A stretch of DNA of 64,000 bases. Source: Larix kaempferi. Its lineage: Eukaryota; Streptophyta; Pinopsida; Pinales; Pinaceae. Position numbers and translations under genes: made by a program. Numbering within the stretch: position 1 is the first letter of the stretch; the number at the start of each line of letters is the position of its first letter. Below the pieces are notes generated by a model. It saw only the letters and a program-made list of their open reading frames with translations, ran no database searches and was not told where the DNA came from. Positions 44,381-54,386 of the stretch are shown here, piece after piece. The stretch is taken from contig BSBM01000307.1 of the NCBI GenBank assembly GCA_027924585.1, forward strand, positions 10,934,001 through 10,998,000, in the 5' to 3' direction.

Positions 44381-44800
44381 TCATACTTTCATATATTTTT
44401 GTCTAGGAGTTCTGGTGAGCTGTCTTCTACAATCTTGAGCTAAGTATCCAAACTTGTGGCATGAATAACATTCCACATTATATAGGCTCCTCCTTTGGAT
44501 TTCCTGATTTCTTTTCATAGCTATGCAATCAACAGCTTTATACCCAAGGTTATGACAATAAAAACAATAGCCATGAAATACATTTTGATACCTAGGTGTT
44601 GCTCTTCCTTGTGGTAATTTTCTTGATCCCTTTTGTTGATTCCATCTTGGTTGATCACCTGTCTTGTTCTTGTGGACAGCTATGTGCCTTGGATTGATGT
44701 GTTTCCTTCTAAGATCTTCCTTAGTGATTCTTTCTTGTTCCTTGGATTTCTCTCCTTCTTCCATATGCTTATGCTGATACCCAATGCCTGTCTTGTCAGT
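44381..44800 (-). pseudogene. Cop4 gag C-terminal zinc-knuckle region
   Basis: Two CCHC knuckles with the His replaced by Tyr in both: CFYCHNLGYKAVDC and CYSCHKFGYLAQDC. A basic stretch precedes them. The frame ends at KYMKV with a stop; in the duplicate the frame continues another 70 codons. A nucleocapsid of this type binds element RNA; loss of the zinc-ligand His in both knuckles would prevent zinc binding. Confidence 0.82.
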
Positions 44801-45400
44801 TGGAGTTCTTTGCTAGTTGATGATTTCTTCCAACATTGCTGAACTCTTCTTGAACTTTAGACTTGTAGTCATTGTACTTTCTACCTCACTTTTTAAATGT
44901 ATTATTTCCATCTCTCTTGCATGGCATATTTCATCTTTTTCCTGTAATTGGCTTGTTAATAATGTCACCACCTCTTTTGCTTCTTCAAGTTGTGTCTTTA
45001 GGTTTATAACATTCTCTCTTGATTATTCAATGACTTTTGTGTTGGTCATTATTTCAATTTTTTGAGCTTCATCCTGCAGTTGTTCTTTCAAGACATTATT
45101 TTCTTGTCTCAATTCAATTATCTCTTCTACACTCTTCTTGGAGGATTCTTTCAGAGCTTTAATCTCAGCTTCCTTTGCTAATGTCTTCTTGATCAATTCT
45201 TCTTCCAGTTTCTTTGTTTCTTCTAGTTGTTTTTGCTGTAGCATATTCTTTTCTTTGTATCTTTTTAATTCATCAAGAGCATGCAAAACCTTTCTTTCAA
45301 ATTTTATTAGTGCATCCTTTGGTACTTCAAAACTTGAAATATTTTATTTTTCTTCATATCTTAGCAATTTTTCCATGAGATGCTCATTTTCTTTTCTGAT
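44801..45400 (-). pseudogene. Cop4 gag coiled-coil region, N-terminally truncated
   Basis: An 87-codon frame from 45286 (MHALDELKRYKEKNMLQQKQ, then LEETKKLEEELIKKTLAKEA) has heptad-like Leu/Glu/Lys patterning typical of SIRE-type Gag. Upstream readable sequence continues to the junction at about 45403, where it is replaced by LTR sequence of the duplicate. A TAA at about 45022 and later shifts separate it from the zinc knuckles. Confidence 0.75.
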
Positions 45401-45403
45401 TCC

Positions 45404-47466
45404 CACATCCAAGGTTCTTCATGCCATGTCATCATTATTTGTGACTCTTTTGTCATCCAAGCTGCCATGTCATCAACCTTCTTTTGTCCATATCATCATT
45501 CATGCTCAACCTTTCTCATTATTGTTGTCATCAATGACAATCATATTCGTCAGTCTCCCCCTTTGTCATTGATGGCAACCAACCAAACTTTTTCTTCCCC
45601 TTTGACATTAGTGACAAAGGGCCAACTAGCCATCGAGAGCTTCACAATGTCCAAAAAATTTTTTAACCTTGAATTCTGCTTGACATCATGCTGATATGAT
45701 TGTTCCTGACTAAGTTTGTATTGTGTTTTGTAAATCATCCTTTTACCTTGCTATCTTCATCAAAATTTTTCCAAAAATATGTCTACTATTGTAATCGAAC
45801 CTTTGACTTTTTATTGGGCTGGCTGGTTTGCCTATCAATCAACCATCAATTGTTTTCATAACCAATGTCTTTCAAAAAGAATACTGACTTAGACTTTTTA
45901 CAAAAACTGCTTCATATGTCATTCTGCTGTAGATGATTTTCTTGTTATCATGGCTTGACTTCCTTCTCATTTTGACAATATTACAATGCTGCAAACAGTG
46001 TCCAAGAATGTCTTCTTTTATGTCACAGCTTGAGCATATTGATCACTATGCTCCCCCTCTCCTAGTAGACTTCTTCATCAACTACCATTGTCTTTCTTCT
46101 TTGGATATTTTGTGACTTCATATGCCTTATGAACTCTGCCCCCAATTTCAAGAAAATCAACTGTTGAAGATGATTTTCCAGTCCTATAGCCTTCACTAAA
46201 TTCCATATTGTAATTTATATTTAGGGTATCATGCCATAACAACTACTTATCTTCAAGTTCAACAATCAATCTGAGCTCCAATACTGCCAGCTTCTCATCA
46301 TCATAGGTTATGCATTATAGTGTTTAAAGCACTATCATATCATCATCAGGGCATAGAAAGCTTTATCTCATAAAACAAAGAGATTAGTTTTAACAAAAAT
46401 ATCAGTCTTTTGAATGTGCTATCATAGGATATGCAACATCATCTTTATTAGTATCCCACTGTATTGACTTTATATCATCATTAATTCATCATCAAAACTT
46501 CACACTGATATTTACCTCTGTATGTGCTTCACTACATACTGTGAACATGCTTCAAGGTATGTGTCATCATGTCATACATACCTTGATTCTTTGAATTTTA
46601 AACTTGCATCCTACATACATACTTTAACAGGGCTTGGACAGTGACTGCTGTAAGTTAGAACTTCAGAGCTATCTTAGTCTTCAAATTTCGGGACTGCTGC
46701 CTCATTTCAGGATTTTAAAAGGCTTCTAGTATATTGTTGTTGTAATGTATCTCAATTTGAACTTTAACCACAAATCTAACCACAAATTCAGGAATGTCAT
46801 TTAATGCTGCCTTCACTTTATTTTTCTCATACAATTAGCTACCAACAACAAGTTTTATTTGAAAACAGTTTGCCAATCCTTAGTGCACTTATATGAATGA
46901 TTAAATTCATAAAAGGTAAGCATGCATCAACATTTCATACTCCCCCTATCGTACCAATTGTTAATGTCTGCAATCTGATCCCAGGACCTGTTTTACTTGG
47001 AGTGGTCTTTACTTACCTTTGAGTTCATCCTTCACAACACCATGAACTCAAGGTCTGTCCAAGGTCTTTAAAAGACCTCAAATTTGGCTTTCCATATGGC
47101 ATCGATCATCACCTTTTGTGCATTGATCCTCAACTTCATTTAAATCTAGCAAAATATTTTTCTTTACCCATACCTGTTTCTTGACACTTGTCTTAGCATA
47201 TGCCCCTTCACCATTATTTTTCTTCCTTGGTTCATTGGATTCTCCATTAGTTGGAACATTAGGTTCAATCTTCACTTGTCTCCTCCATACTTTCATATAC
47301 TTTTGTCTAGGAGTTCTGGTGAGCTGTCTTCTACAATCTTGAGCTAAGTGTCCAAACTTGTGGCATGAATAACATTCCAAATTATATAGGATCCTCCTTT
47401 GGCTTTCTTGATTTTTTTTCATAGCTATGCAATCAACAGCTTTATGCCCAAGGTTATGACAATAAA
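45404..47466 (-). repeat. Second copy of Cop4 LTR start, tract, 3' region and gag end
   Basis: It matches 42488-44568 almost throughout, at an offset of about 2,900 bp with small indels. It begins inside the LTR (about 145 bp of U3 kept, to 45548), then carries the tract AAAGGGGGAGAC, the 3' region and the gag end. Both limits are abrupt: CCCACATCCAAGG on the left and GACAATAAAAA on the right. Confidence 0.9.
47078..47466 (-). pseudogene. Cop4 duplicate gag end, better preserved
   Basis: The second knuckle here is intact, CYSCHKFGHLAQDC, and the first (YCHNLGHKAVDC) keeps its His but is cut at its first Cys by the 47466 junction. The frame runs on through RRQLTRTPRQKYMKVWRRQV to an Asp/Glu/Lys tail and stops at 47078. 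Comparison shows that the knuckle His-to-Tyr changes and the early stop in the left copy are decay. Confidence 0.82.
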
Positions 47467-47566
47467 AAGGATACTATTTGATGTCTGTGTAGGTCTACAT
47501 GTACTCAGATGATTCATGGATTCTCAAGCACTCCCATGAGGAGCACTCGTCCCGCAGTTGGAGCCA
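47467..47566 (+). other. 3' terminal block of a TG1-type element
   Basis: GGATTCTCAAGCACTCCCAT, then GAGGAGCACTCGTCCCGCAG and TTGGAGCCAG, followed by TGTTACGTGG. This matches the 60 bases before TG1's 3' LTR (TTCTCAAGCGCTC…GAGCACTTGTCCC…TGGAGCCAGA, TGTTATC). Confidence 0.7.
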
Positions 47567-48950
47567 GTGTTACGTGGTACCTATACCAACACACCTTCAA
47601 ATGTGCCCCAGGGAAAGAGGGTCATTTTTTTCTGACCAAGAGGGGTGTTTTCTAGCATTCTATGAAGGGATGTCATGACCAGGCCCTTTGGTTCTTCTCC
47701 TGGGAGTATGATGGCTTAGTGGCATTGCTGACTACCTCATGAAAGGGCTTGAATCCCTGAGGTCGGTGTGTGGGGCTCTTGGGGGAGGGTCACTGGGTCA
47801 CATGAACCCCCACCATATTTTATCACTCTGATGATTTTTCTCTCAACACTAAGAATTATGTCTCTCTTCCAGGTCACCATCCACACCCTCTTGGTCCCTC
47901 TGCACTACAACTCCCTCTCTCCTTGAGCTTCTTGTCACGATGATGCCATCCTTTGTACCATGATACATTGCTTGATATGGGGGGTGCATTGAGGGATTTT
48001 CACTACTGTTGGGGTTAGATGGGGCATGACTCCCCCCCCCTCCCCACTCCAACCTTCAGTTTGGAGTGATTTGCTCATTTTTAGTCATTTTAATCATTTT
48101 TGGGTAAACTCTTGGGAAAATGCCCCAAGTTACCCACACATTTGATTATTTTATATTATTTCATGTTCTAATTTTAAGTTGACATGTTTTAATTTTAAAT
48201 TGACATTTTAAAGCATGTAGGCTTGGTTAATTTTTAAAAAGTGAGTGTGATACCATATTAATACAATCTCCTCACTTCATTTTTGCACACAAATTATGGG
48301 ATAAAACTTCTTATGTTACTTTTTTACCCTAGAAGGGTATTTTTGGAGTGATGCGCACCTCTTAGAGGAATTTATTTTTGTCTCTTGGATGAATGTTGGA
48401 TTCACTCTTGTCTTGAAAATGTTATGTGGATGCTATAATAGTTGGAATAACTCATGCATAAGTAAGTCTTTGTCTTTTTGAAGGTTTGATTTTTGAATGG
48501 TAGCTAGATTTTGCATCTTGAAGGATTGGATGGTATCCCTCGGGTTGAATTATTTTTGAATAGATCCTTTATCTACTTTCCTATTCCTTAGAATAGTAAA
48601 AACTCTCCCAAGAGGAGGTTTCTACATAGTTTTCCTTGGAGCTCCAACATTTTCCCTAGTTTAGGCTCTTGAAACCAACCCTTGGGGTTGTTTCAAGGAT
48701 TCCTAATCTAGTGATAAAAAGAAATTCCCTCTAATAGGAAGGTTGGTCACCGTCCTCTAAGGCTAGTGTTTGAGGTAATAATAATCAAATCCCTAATTTG
48801 ACACATTTCTACACCTAAGAAACCCTAGTTTGTAAATTTGTAATTATTATGCTAGCCTAGATTTGTTATTTTTTTAGGTCTGATTTTATCATTTTGTACA
48901 TAAATTTTCATAAAAACAAAACTTCAAAGCCCTAAAAAATAGCAGCAAAC
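47567..48950 (+). repeat. LTR-like sequence starting TGTTACGTGG, right end unknown
   Basis: It follows the TG1-type terminal block, so it should be a 3' LTR of a TG1 relative, but it is not alignable by eye with the TG1 LTR beyond the first bases. GGGTCATTTTTTTCTGACC and TGACCAGGCCCTTTGG are seen, but no TATA box that I trust. I could not find the matching …AACA end. No ORF is supported. Confidence 0.45.
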
Positions 48951-50450
48951 CGTAGCTGCATATTTCTTCTATTCCTTAGCGGCCTCCTTAATCCTCTTTT
49001 ATTACCTTCATTCTCCTCTTTTCTAGACTCACCTCCACCTTTTCTCTCCATTGACACCTTTAGCCTTCCTTTATCCTAACTCGCTTCCCCTCCTTTCATT
49101 CCCTTCCACCTCCTCCTTATCACCTTTCTCCCTTCCCTTCTTCCTTTTCCCTTTTTTCCTTTCTCCTTCCTCTTTCCCTTCTCTCCTTCTTCTCCCTCTC
49201 CTCACCATCCTTTCTTCCCTTTTTACCCTAGGTCAGCCTAAATAAACACTTGCTTTCCCTTTGGGAAGTATCGGTTTCTTTTTCTTTGTCTTCCACAATC
49301 CTCGGTCTTGACCAAAAGTACTTGTTTCCTCCATTTGTATCCTCCCCAAGGCCTAGATACTCCTTTTTTTCAGACATATTCCATCGCTACTGCAAGTCTG
49401 CATACCTTTTGTGGACTGTCAACTTGACCTCCATCCTTATACCTGCACATAAAAGCAAAAGAGAAGGTTAATAATTGATGTTACCAGGTGCATTAAAGGA
49501 ATCATATATTGTGTGAATGAAGGTCTGAAATCTACTCTAACAGAGGTCTGAAAATTGAGTTTTACAGTCTGCAATATTTGTTCTAATGTGAATAAATTGG
49601 TAGTCAAAGTTTGAATTTTGATTTTCATATGTATCCTACACTAACTTCTATTACAAATTTATGCTAAAAGAGATTTACTACTACTGTTGCTAATCTTGCA
49701 TTTGGAAATATACTGCGACTAGCACAACTTTGATATATTTCAATTTGAATGTATGAAAGTTAGAAAGTGAAGCTCGTTTAAAGTGAATGTGATATTATTT
49801 ATACTCCTATTAGTCTTTTGACAACTTTGCAATTGTTACAAGTAGACATTGATAACCCTGCTATATTGCTGCTAATATATTCTCATATAAATTTGAGACA
49901 TGTGTTATCTAATCGACGCAAAGTGGTGAAATGTCATGTGTTGTATTGTGATTACTTGGTTATATTCATTATCCATAATTACTAGAAGTGATCACACATT
50001 CTTATCATTGATATTTACATTCGCTTGGTAATTAATGTTATGTAGTACAATCTCACTTATACACTAAATTTCTATTGATGATTATATTCCGTAGTTGTTA
50101 ATTTGTCTTTGAATATTCTTGCGCATACATTGACTTGATACACTGAGTACATAGTTATATAGTATGTCTTCTTCATTCGCATAATATATATCGGTTACGG
50201 AATTGGTCATTGACTTTGTTTTCTAGAAGGCATAGATTCTAAGTGTTTTTGTGGATCACAGAAGGGATCTCCACTTGGAGGTTCCAACTCTCCAAAGAAG
50301 TTAGAGAAGTGGCTAAGGTGACCGTGGTCACTTTCTCTTGCATTTTTTCATCGGATACTAGCCCTGCTAGTTCATCCGGTAACAAGGAGGAAATTCAGGA
50401 TTGGGACTTGGTTGGGCATTGATAGAAGGGATTGAGACTTCAGACGAAGG
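48951..50450. other. Intergenic-like sequence with a pyrimidine tract
   Basis: No coding or element motif recognised. The main feature is the C/T-only stretch listed separately. From 49480 to 50450 the sequence is AT-rich and featureless to my eye. Confidence 0.4.
49070..49231 (+). repeat. Polypyrimidine tract, about 160 bp
   Basis: Nearly all C and T (TCCTCCTTATCACCTTTCTC, then CCTTCCCTTCTTCCTTTTCC and so on) with very few purines. The 64-codon frame over it (Leu/Ser/Phe/Pro only) is a composition artefact. Confidence 0.85.
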
Positions 50451-50453
50451 TAA

Positions 50454-52245
50454 CTATGAAGACTCTTGTACAATTAGAGTTGAATGAAATGCCTCCTCTA
50501 GTTTCTCCTCATCTAAGTCAATTATTTTAACAAGGGAATTGGGGGTTTTTGGTTTCGGAGTAGTAGTAAGATTGACCTTGTCTTTTCCAATCACTAAAAC
50601 AAAAACTATTTTAGAGGAAGTGCTAACAACAATAGTTGAAACAATAGATTGAGACTTAGTGATTGCCATTGGCTACTTCCCTTGTTGTTTCTCCAATTTT
50701 TTCTCCTCTAACGTTTTAGGCTGAGCTGAGCTAATTACCAAAGATTTATTGTTTTCTTCTAGTTTTTCTTTGTTAGCTTGTTCTTGGGCAGAAAATTCCC
50801 TTTCCCTTTCTCCCATGACCAATGTTCTTTGATGTTTCTATGACTCATGAACCAAGTTCCTCTGTGTAGGGTTAGAGAGTTTACTCAACACTTCTTCAAA
50901 ACTTAAAAATCGTTGATGAATAGAATCATCAGGTTGTGTCTCATGAATATAAGTGTTCTTTAAATGTGCTAGGAGAAAATGATGCTCAATGAAATTTTTA
51001 GGATCATGCATCCTCTTAATTCCTAATCCTAGCTCTAATTCCTTCAACTAAGCAACTAAAACGTGTGCATGGGAAGCATTCTGCATAACCAAATGACCAA
51101 TATACAGAGGGAATTTGGGCCAAGATCTCCTCTTTAAGTCGGAACATCGATCATGTGCTCCATTAATTGTTGTTTGGAAGGTCACCTCTTCCAAGATCAT
51201 CTTGCCAGGGACAAACCTAGGCAGAAGATGAACTAAATTGTTACCCCAAATTCTCAACTAGGTGAAAAATTCACCATAGTACCAATCACCTATGGGATCT
51301 ACTAGATTCTTGGAATCTTCTGATATCCTAGGTGCATTAGTCTTGAATATAATCAAATAAAATGCACTTATAAATTTGTCGTAGACATCATAAACACGAG
51401 TTCTAAAATTCTCTTCCCATAGAATAGCACAGTAAATAGGAACTGGGGTTTTTTTTGTGGTCTAGTGCTATTTCATCGATGAAAATACAAAAGTAGAACA
51501 CATTATATCAACTAGATAAGCGGACATGAAAAAATTAGTTTTCATGACTGGTGGTGTGTTTTGTAGCTGAGCGATTGCATCCTTAACAATGATAGAAAAA
51601 ATATGCGCCCAATTGAATACTTGCCGAGTAGAAACAATATGATGGACCAGAGGGGTCCATTCCAGCTTGAAGTAAGCACAGTTTTACAACCCATAAAAAC
51701 ATGCAGAGCATGGAAGCGAGAAGTTTGTAGGGTTCTTTCAGATATCAGATAGGGTACAACCTATTAAGTCACAGAGAAAAACTGTCAGGATCAAACTACT
51801 AGCTTTTAACCAATTCCTCTACTTCACATTTTTGTTCTAAATCCTTCATGAAATATTGTGTTAAAACCTATTGGGGGGTCTTAAAAGCATACATTCTCCC
51901 AAAAGTATTAGGCTTGAAAGAAGCATACATGGCCTGGTTCGAATCTTGGAAGGTATAAGTTGGGATATCTGCATAGTCTACCATACACTTGACGAGGTCT
52001 GTGTAGGGAATAATGGTGGGCCAAGTTGTGATAGTGTGAAGGTGGGATTTGCTGATATTCTGATAAATCTGAAAATCTTCCCCGAACTGAGAAAAATCAT
52101 AATTTTCAAATATACTATAAATAGTGGCCCAGTCTACATATTTTGTATCGCAATTCTGCTCATCAATGTTTGAGCATATGCCATAATTCAGGTATTTTTC
52201 TTTGATTTCTTCTAATATTGTTTTCAACCAAGTCTTGCGGGCCAT
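50454..52245 (-). pseudogene. Unrecognised decayed ORF series
   Basis: Several long frames are collinear on the minus strand. 52245-51868 (126 codons) begins MARKTWLKTILEEIKEKYLN and contains TYTFQDSNQAMYASFKPNTF and GRMYAFKTPQ. After a decayed middle, 51257-50454 is one frame broken by three TAG stops (about 51048, 50835 and 50670); it includes MRIWGNNLVHLLPRFVPGKM, IEHHFLLAHLKNTYIHETQP and a Glu/Lys/Gln-rich coil. This could be about 590 residues of one original protein. I do not recognise the family; an element-borne ORF or a captured gene are both possible. I give no function. Confidence 0.55.
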
Positions 52246-52888
52246 GTCGTCCAGAATCTAGCCTACACAAATATTAAATCATAAGCTAACTTGAAATTCC
52301 TATATTGAACGTGATAAAATGAATTTTCAGTCAGAGAATATCTCAAATGAATTACAAGAGTTACTATGTAGTGTAGAGCAAATTATTTCTGAGAACAAAT
52401 ACGATTTGCAGTTCGTAGCCATAGGTGAAAAAACAGAGTAAAATAACGAAGATTGCTCCAAAATTTGGCCAAGTATGAACCATCTTATGAGTAAATCCAC
52501 TTACAATAAACTCTAAATGCGTCGTACATAAACGATAGTTAAATTATGATTATGAATTAATTTCCCGATTTGACTTGTTCTTTGGGTTGGCTATTTCGCA
52601 CATGTGTCGGGGAAATGTTTTTCTGGTGTTAGACATTGGTTCTAATGTGGGCCCATGCAGAATCATTGGGTCTCAGATCTCAGATGGTTTTTTGAGTGAT
52701 TTGTCAACTAGATTTCCAACTTTTGACATCCAACAAAATGAAATATAGGTGTCAGAACGTCGGGATTAAAATGATACTTGTAAAGCAATTAATCTTATAA
52801 TATAAATCTTATTTCCTACCATATTTCTTTCTATTGTTTAATGTTTCTTGTTCTAGTGTATAAATTCTAGTTTATTGCATCTTAATTT

Positions 52889-52955
52889 ATGTATATCCTA
52901 TGTTTTTTTAAGTTTTAGAGGTATGTATATCCTATGTTTTTTTAAGTTTTAGAGG
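52889..52955. repeat. 34-bp direct tandem duplication
   Basis: ATGTATATCCTATGTTTTTT, then TAAGTTTTAGAGGT, repeated back to back and identical by eye. Confidence 0.9.
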
Positions 52956-53438
52956 TAAAAAACACCACACTATTAATTGTATCCTTTATTAATCACCAAA
53001 CCATGTCGCAATGAAGCTTCCAAAACCGCCCAATCATCCACTCCAATGGATGGATAATGACCTCAAGAATTTATAAATATATATGTATCAACATTGATAA
53101 TACCAATTGAAATTTAATGGATGCGAAATAATGAAAGAATCACATACTTAGACACCCATATTGAGCGATAACGAGTCACATATCTGCTCCACAAAAGAAC
53201 CTAATGAGTATAATGATGCCCCAATACATGTGTATACATTTCCAAAAAACGATGGCTTTAAATGGTTCAATTATCATAATGACACTAAGTACACAAAAAG
53301 TGTGGATACTAGACAACATTATAACATATTATAACACTTGCTTATTGTTGCTTATTGTTTTATTAATGAAGTAGACAAGGAATCGAGACTTTGTTCAAAA
53401 AATTAATGATTTCATCTTTGAACTTTATTAAAAAAACT

Positions 53439-53643
53439 ATTGGCTTCATCTTTGAACTTTATTAAAGGAAACCTCTCGGTCACTTGATACTGATACTTTT
53501 TCCACGAAGCAAGTGAATGTACCTTATTGGGTGGAGAAAAATATTGGCTTCATCTTTGAACTTTATTAAAGGAAACCTCTTGGTCACTTGATACTGATAC
53601 TTTTTCCACGAAGAAAGTGAATGTACCTTATTGGGTGGAGGTT
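53439..53643. repeat. 104-bp tandem duplication plus a partial third copy
   Basis: ATTGGCTTCATCTTTGAACT … TACCTTATTGGGTGGAG occurs twice with about two changes (GAAACCTCTCGG at 53468 and GAAACCTCTTGG at 53572). A partial earlier unit starts near 53404. Recent by its identity. Confidence 0.88.
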
Positions 53644-54308
53644 CAAAGGATTGTACCTTATCTATGGGATAGATCATTTTTTAAAGTTGAACATGCAAAT
53701 AAAAGTGAGGAAACATTATGGATTCAATGATTTTTTGTGTTCTACTTGTGGATTACTTTAGAAACCTAAGGTTAAATTGTGTAAGCTATTTATGTTAAGG
53801 GGTTTACATAGATGCATACCATTTATGTAATTTGTTTGGGAATTCTAGAATTTTTTCTTAACTAGGTACGTTAGCCCTTCCAATTAATGTGTTAAAAAGT
53901 TAATGGAGAGGTTAAATTGTCCCTTAAGGAAACTTTAATGATGTTGAGTAACTCTAAAATGAATAATGATATAATTGGAAAATCTATATTTGAGGAGGAG
54001 GTTTAAGCTAGTTCAAGCAACCTTGAGTTGAAAGTTGACAAGTTTGACCCTATTATTATGCAAGATGGGAATGTTCCTAAACTACAAAAATTTAGAAGCA
54101 TTTGGGATCTTTTGAGAAGATTTAGTTTTCTCGTAAACCTTTGAGGAAGCAATTGGAAAATCAATGAATTGAATCTCAAAAGAATTAGAATTAGGTTGAT
54201 GCAAAGAAAGAATGAAAAAAACAAAAATACAAGATGTAAAGGGTGGTAATAATGTTAGCTTATTTGAGTTTGAATGAATACAATTAATACTATACCTAAA
54301 AAAAGAGG

Positions 54309-54386
54309 AAATTAAACCTAACACCTTTTAGATGAAATTAAACCTAACACTTTTTAGATGAAATTAAACCTAACACTTTTTAGATG
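54309..54386. repeat. 26-bp tandem repeat, three units
   Basis: AAATTAAACCTAACACTTTT with TAGATG at 54309, 54335 and 54361. Confidence 0.9.

Larger units (their letters stand above)
40744..47466 (-). mobile_element. Cop4: SIRE-like copia derivative, gag plus LTR without pol
   Basis: Reading leftward: gag coiled coil (45400-44800), gag zinc knuckles (44764-44381), a 1.7-kb 3' region, the polypurine tract AAAGGGGGAGAT and a full LTR (42654-40744). No protease, integrase or RT lies between gag and LTR. A second, incomplete copy (45404-47466) of LTR start, tract, 3' region and gag end is joined on the right. The gag with a coiled coil and two CCHC knuckles, and the AAAGGGGGAG tract, fit the SIRE/Maximus branch of copia. 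Confidence 0.8.

Noticed and set aside
44633-45572. Plus-strand frames over the Cop4 gag region
   Set aside because: They are antisense to the coiled-coil and zinc-knuckle frames, which have clear protein motifs.
49051-49245. 64-codon Leu/Ser/Phe/Pro frame
   Set aside because: Artefact of the polypyrimidine tract.
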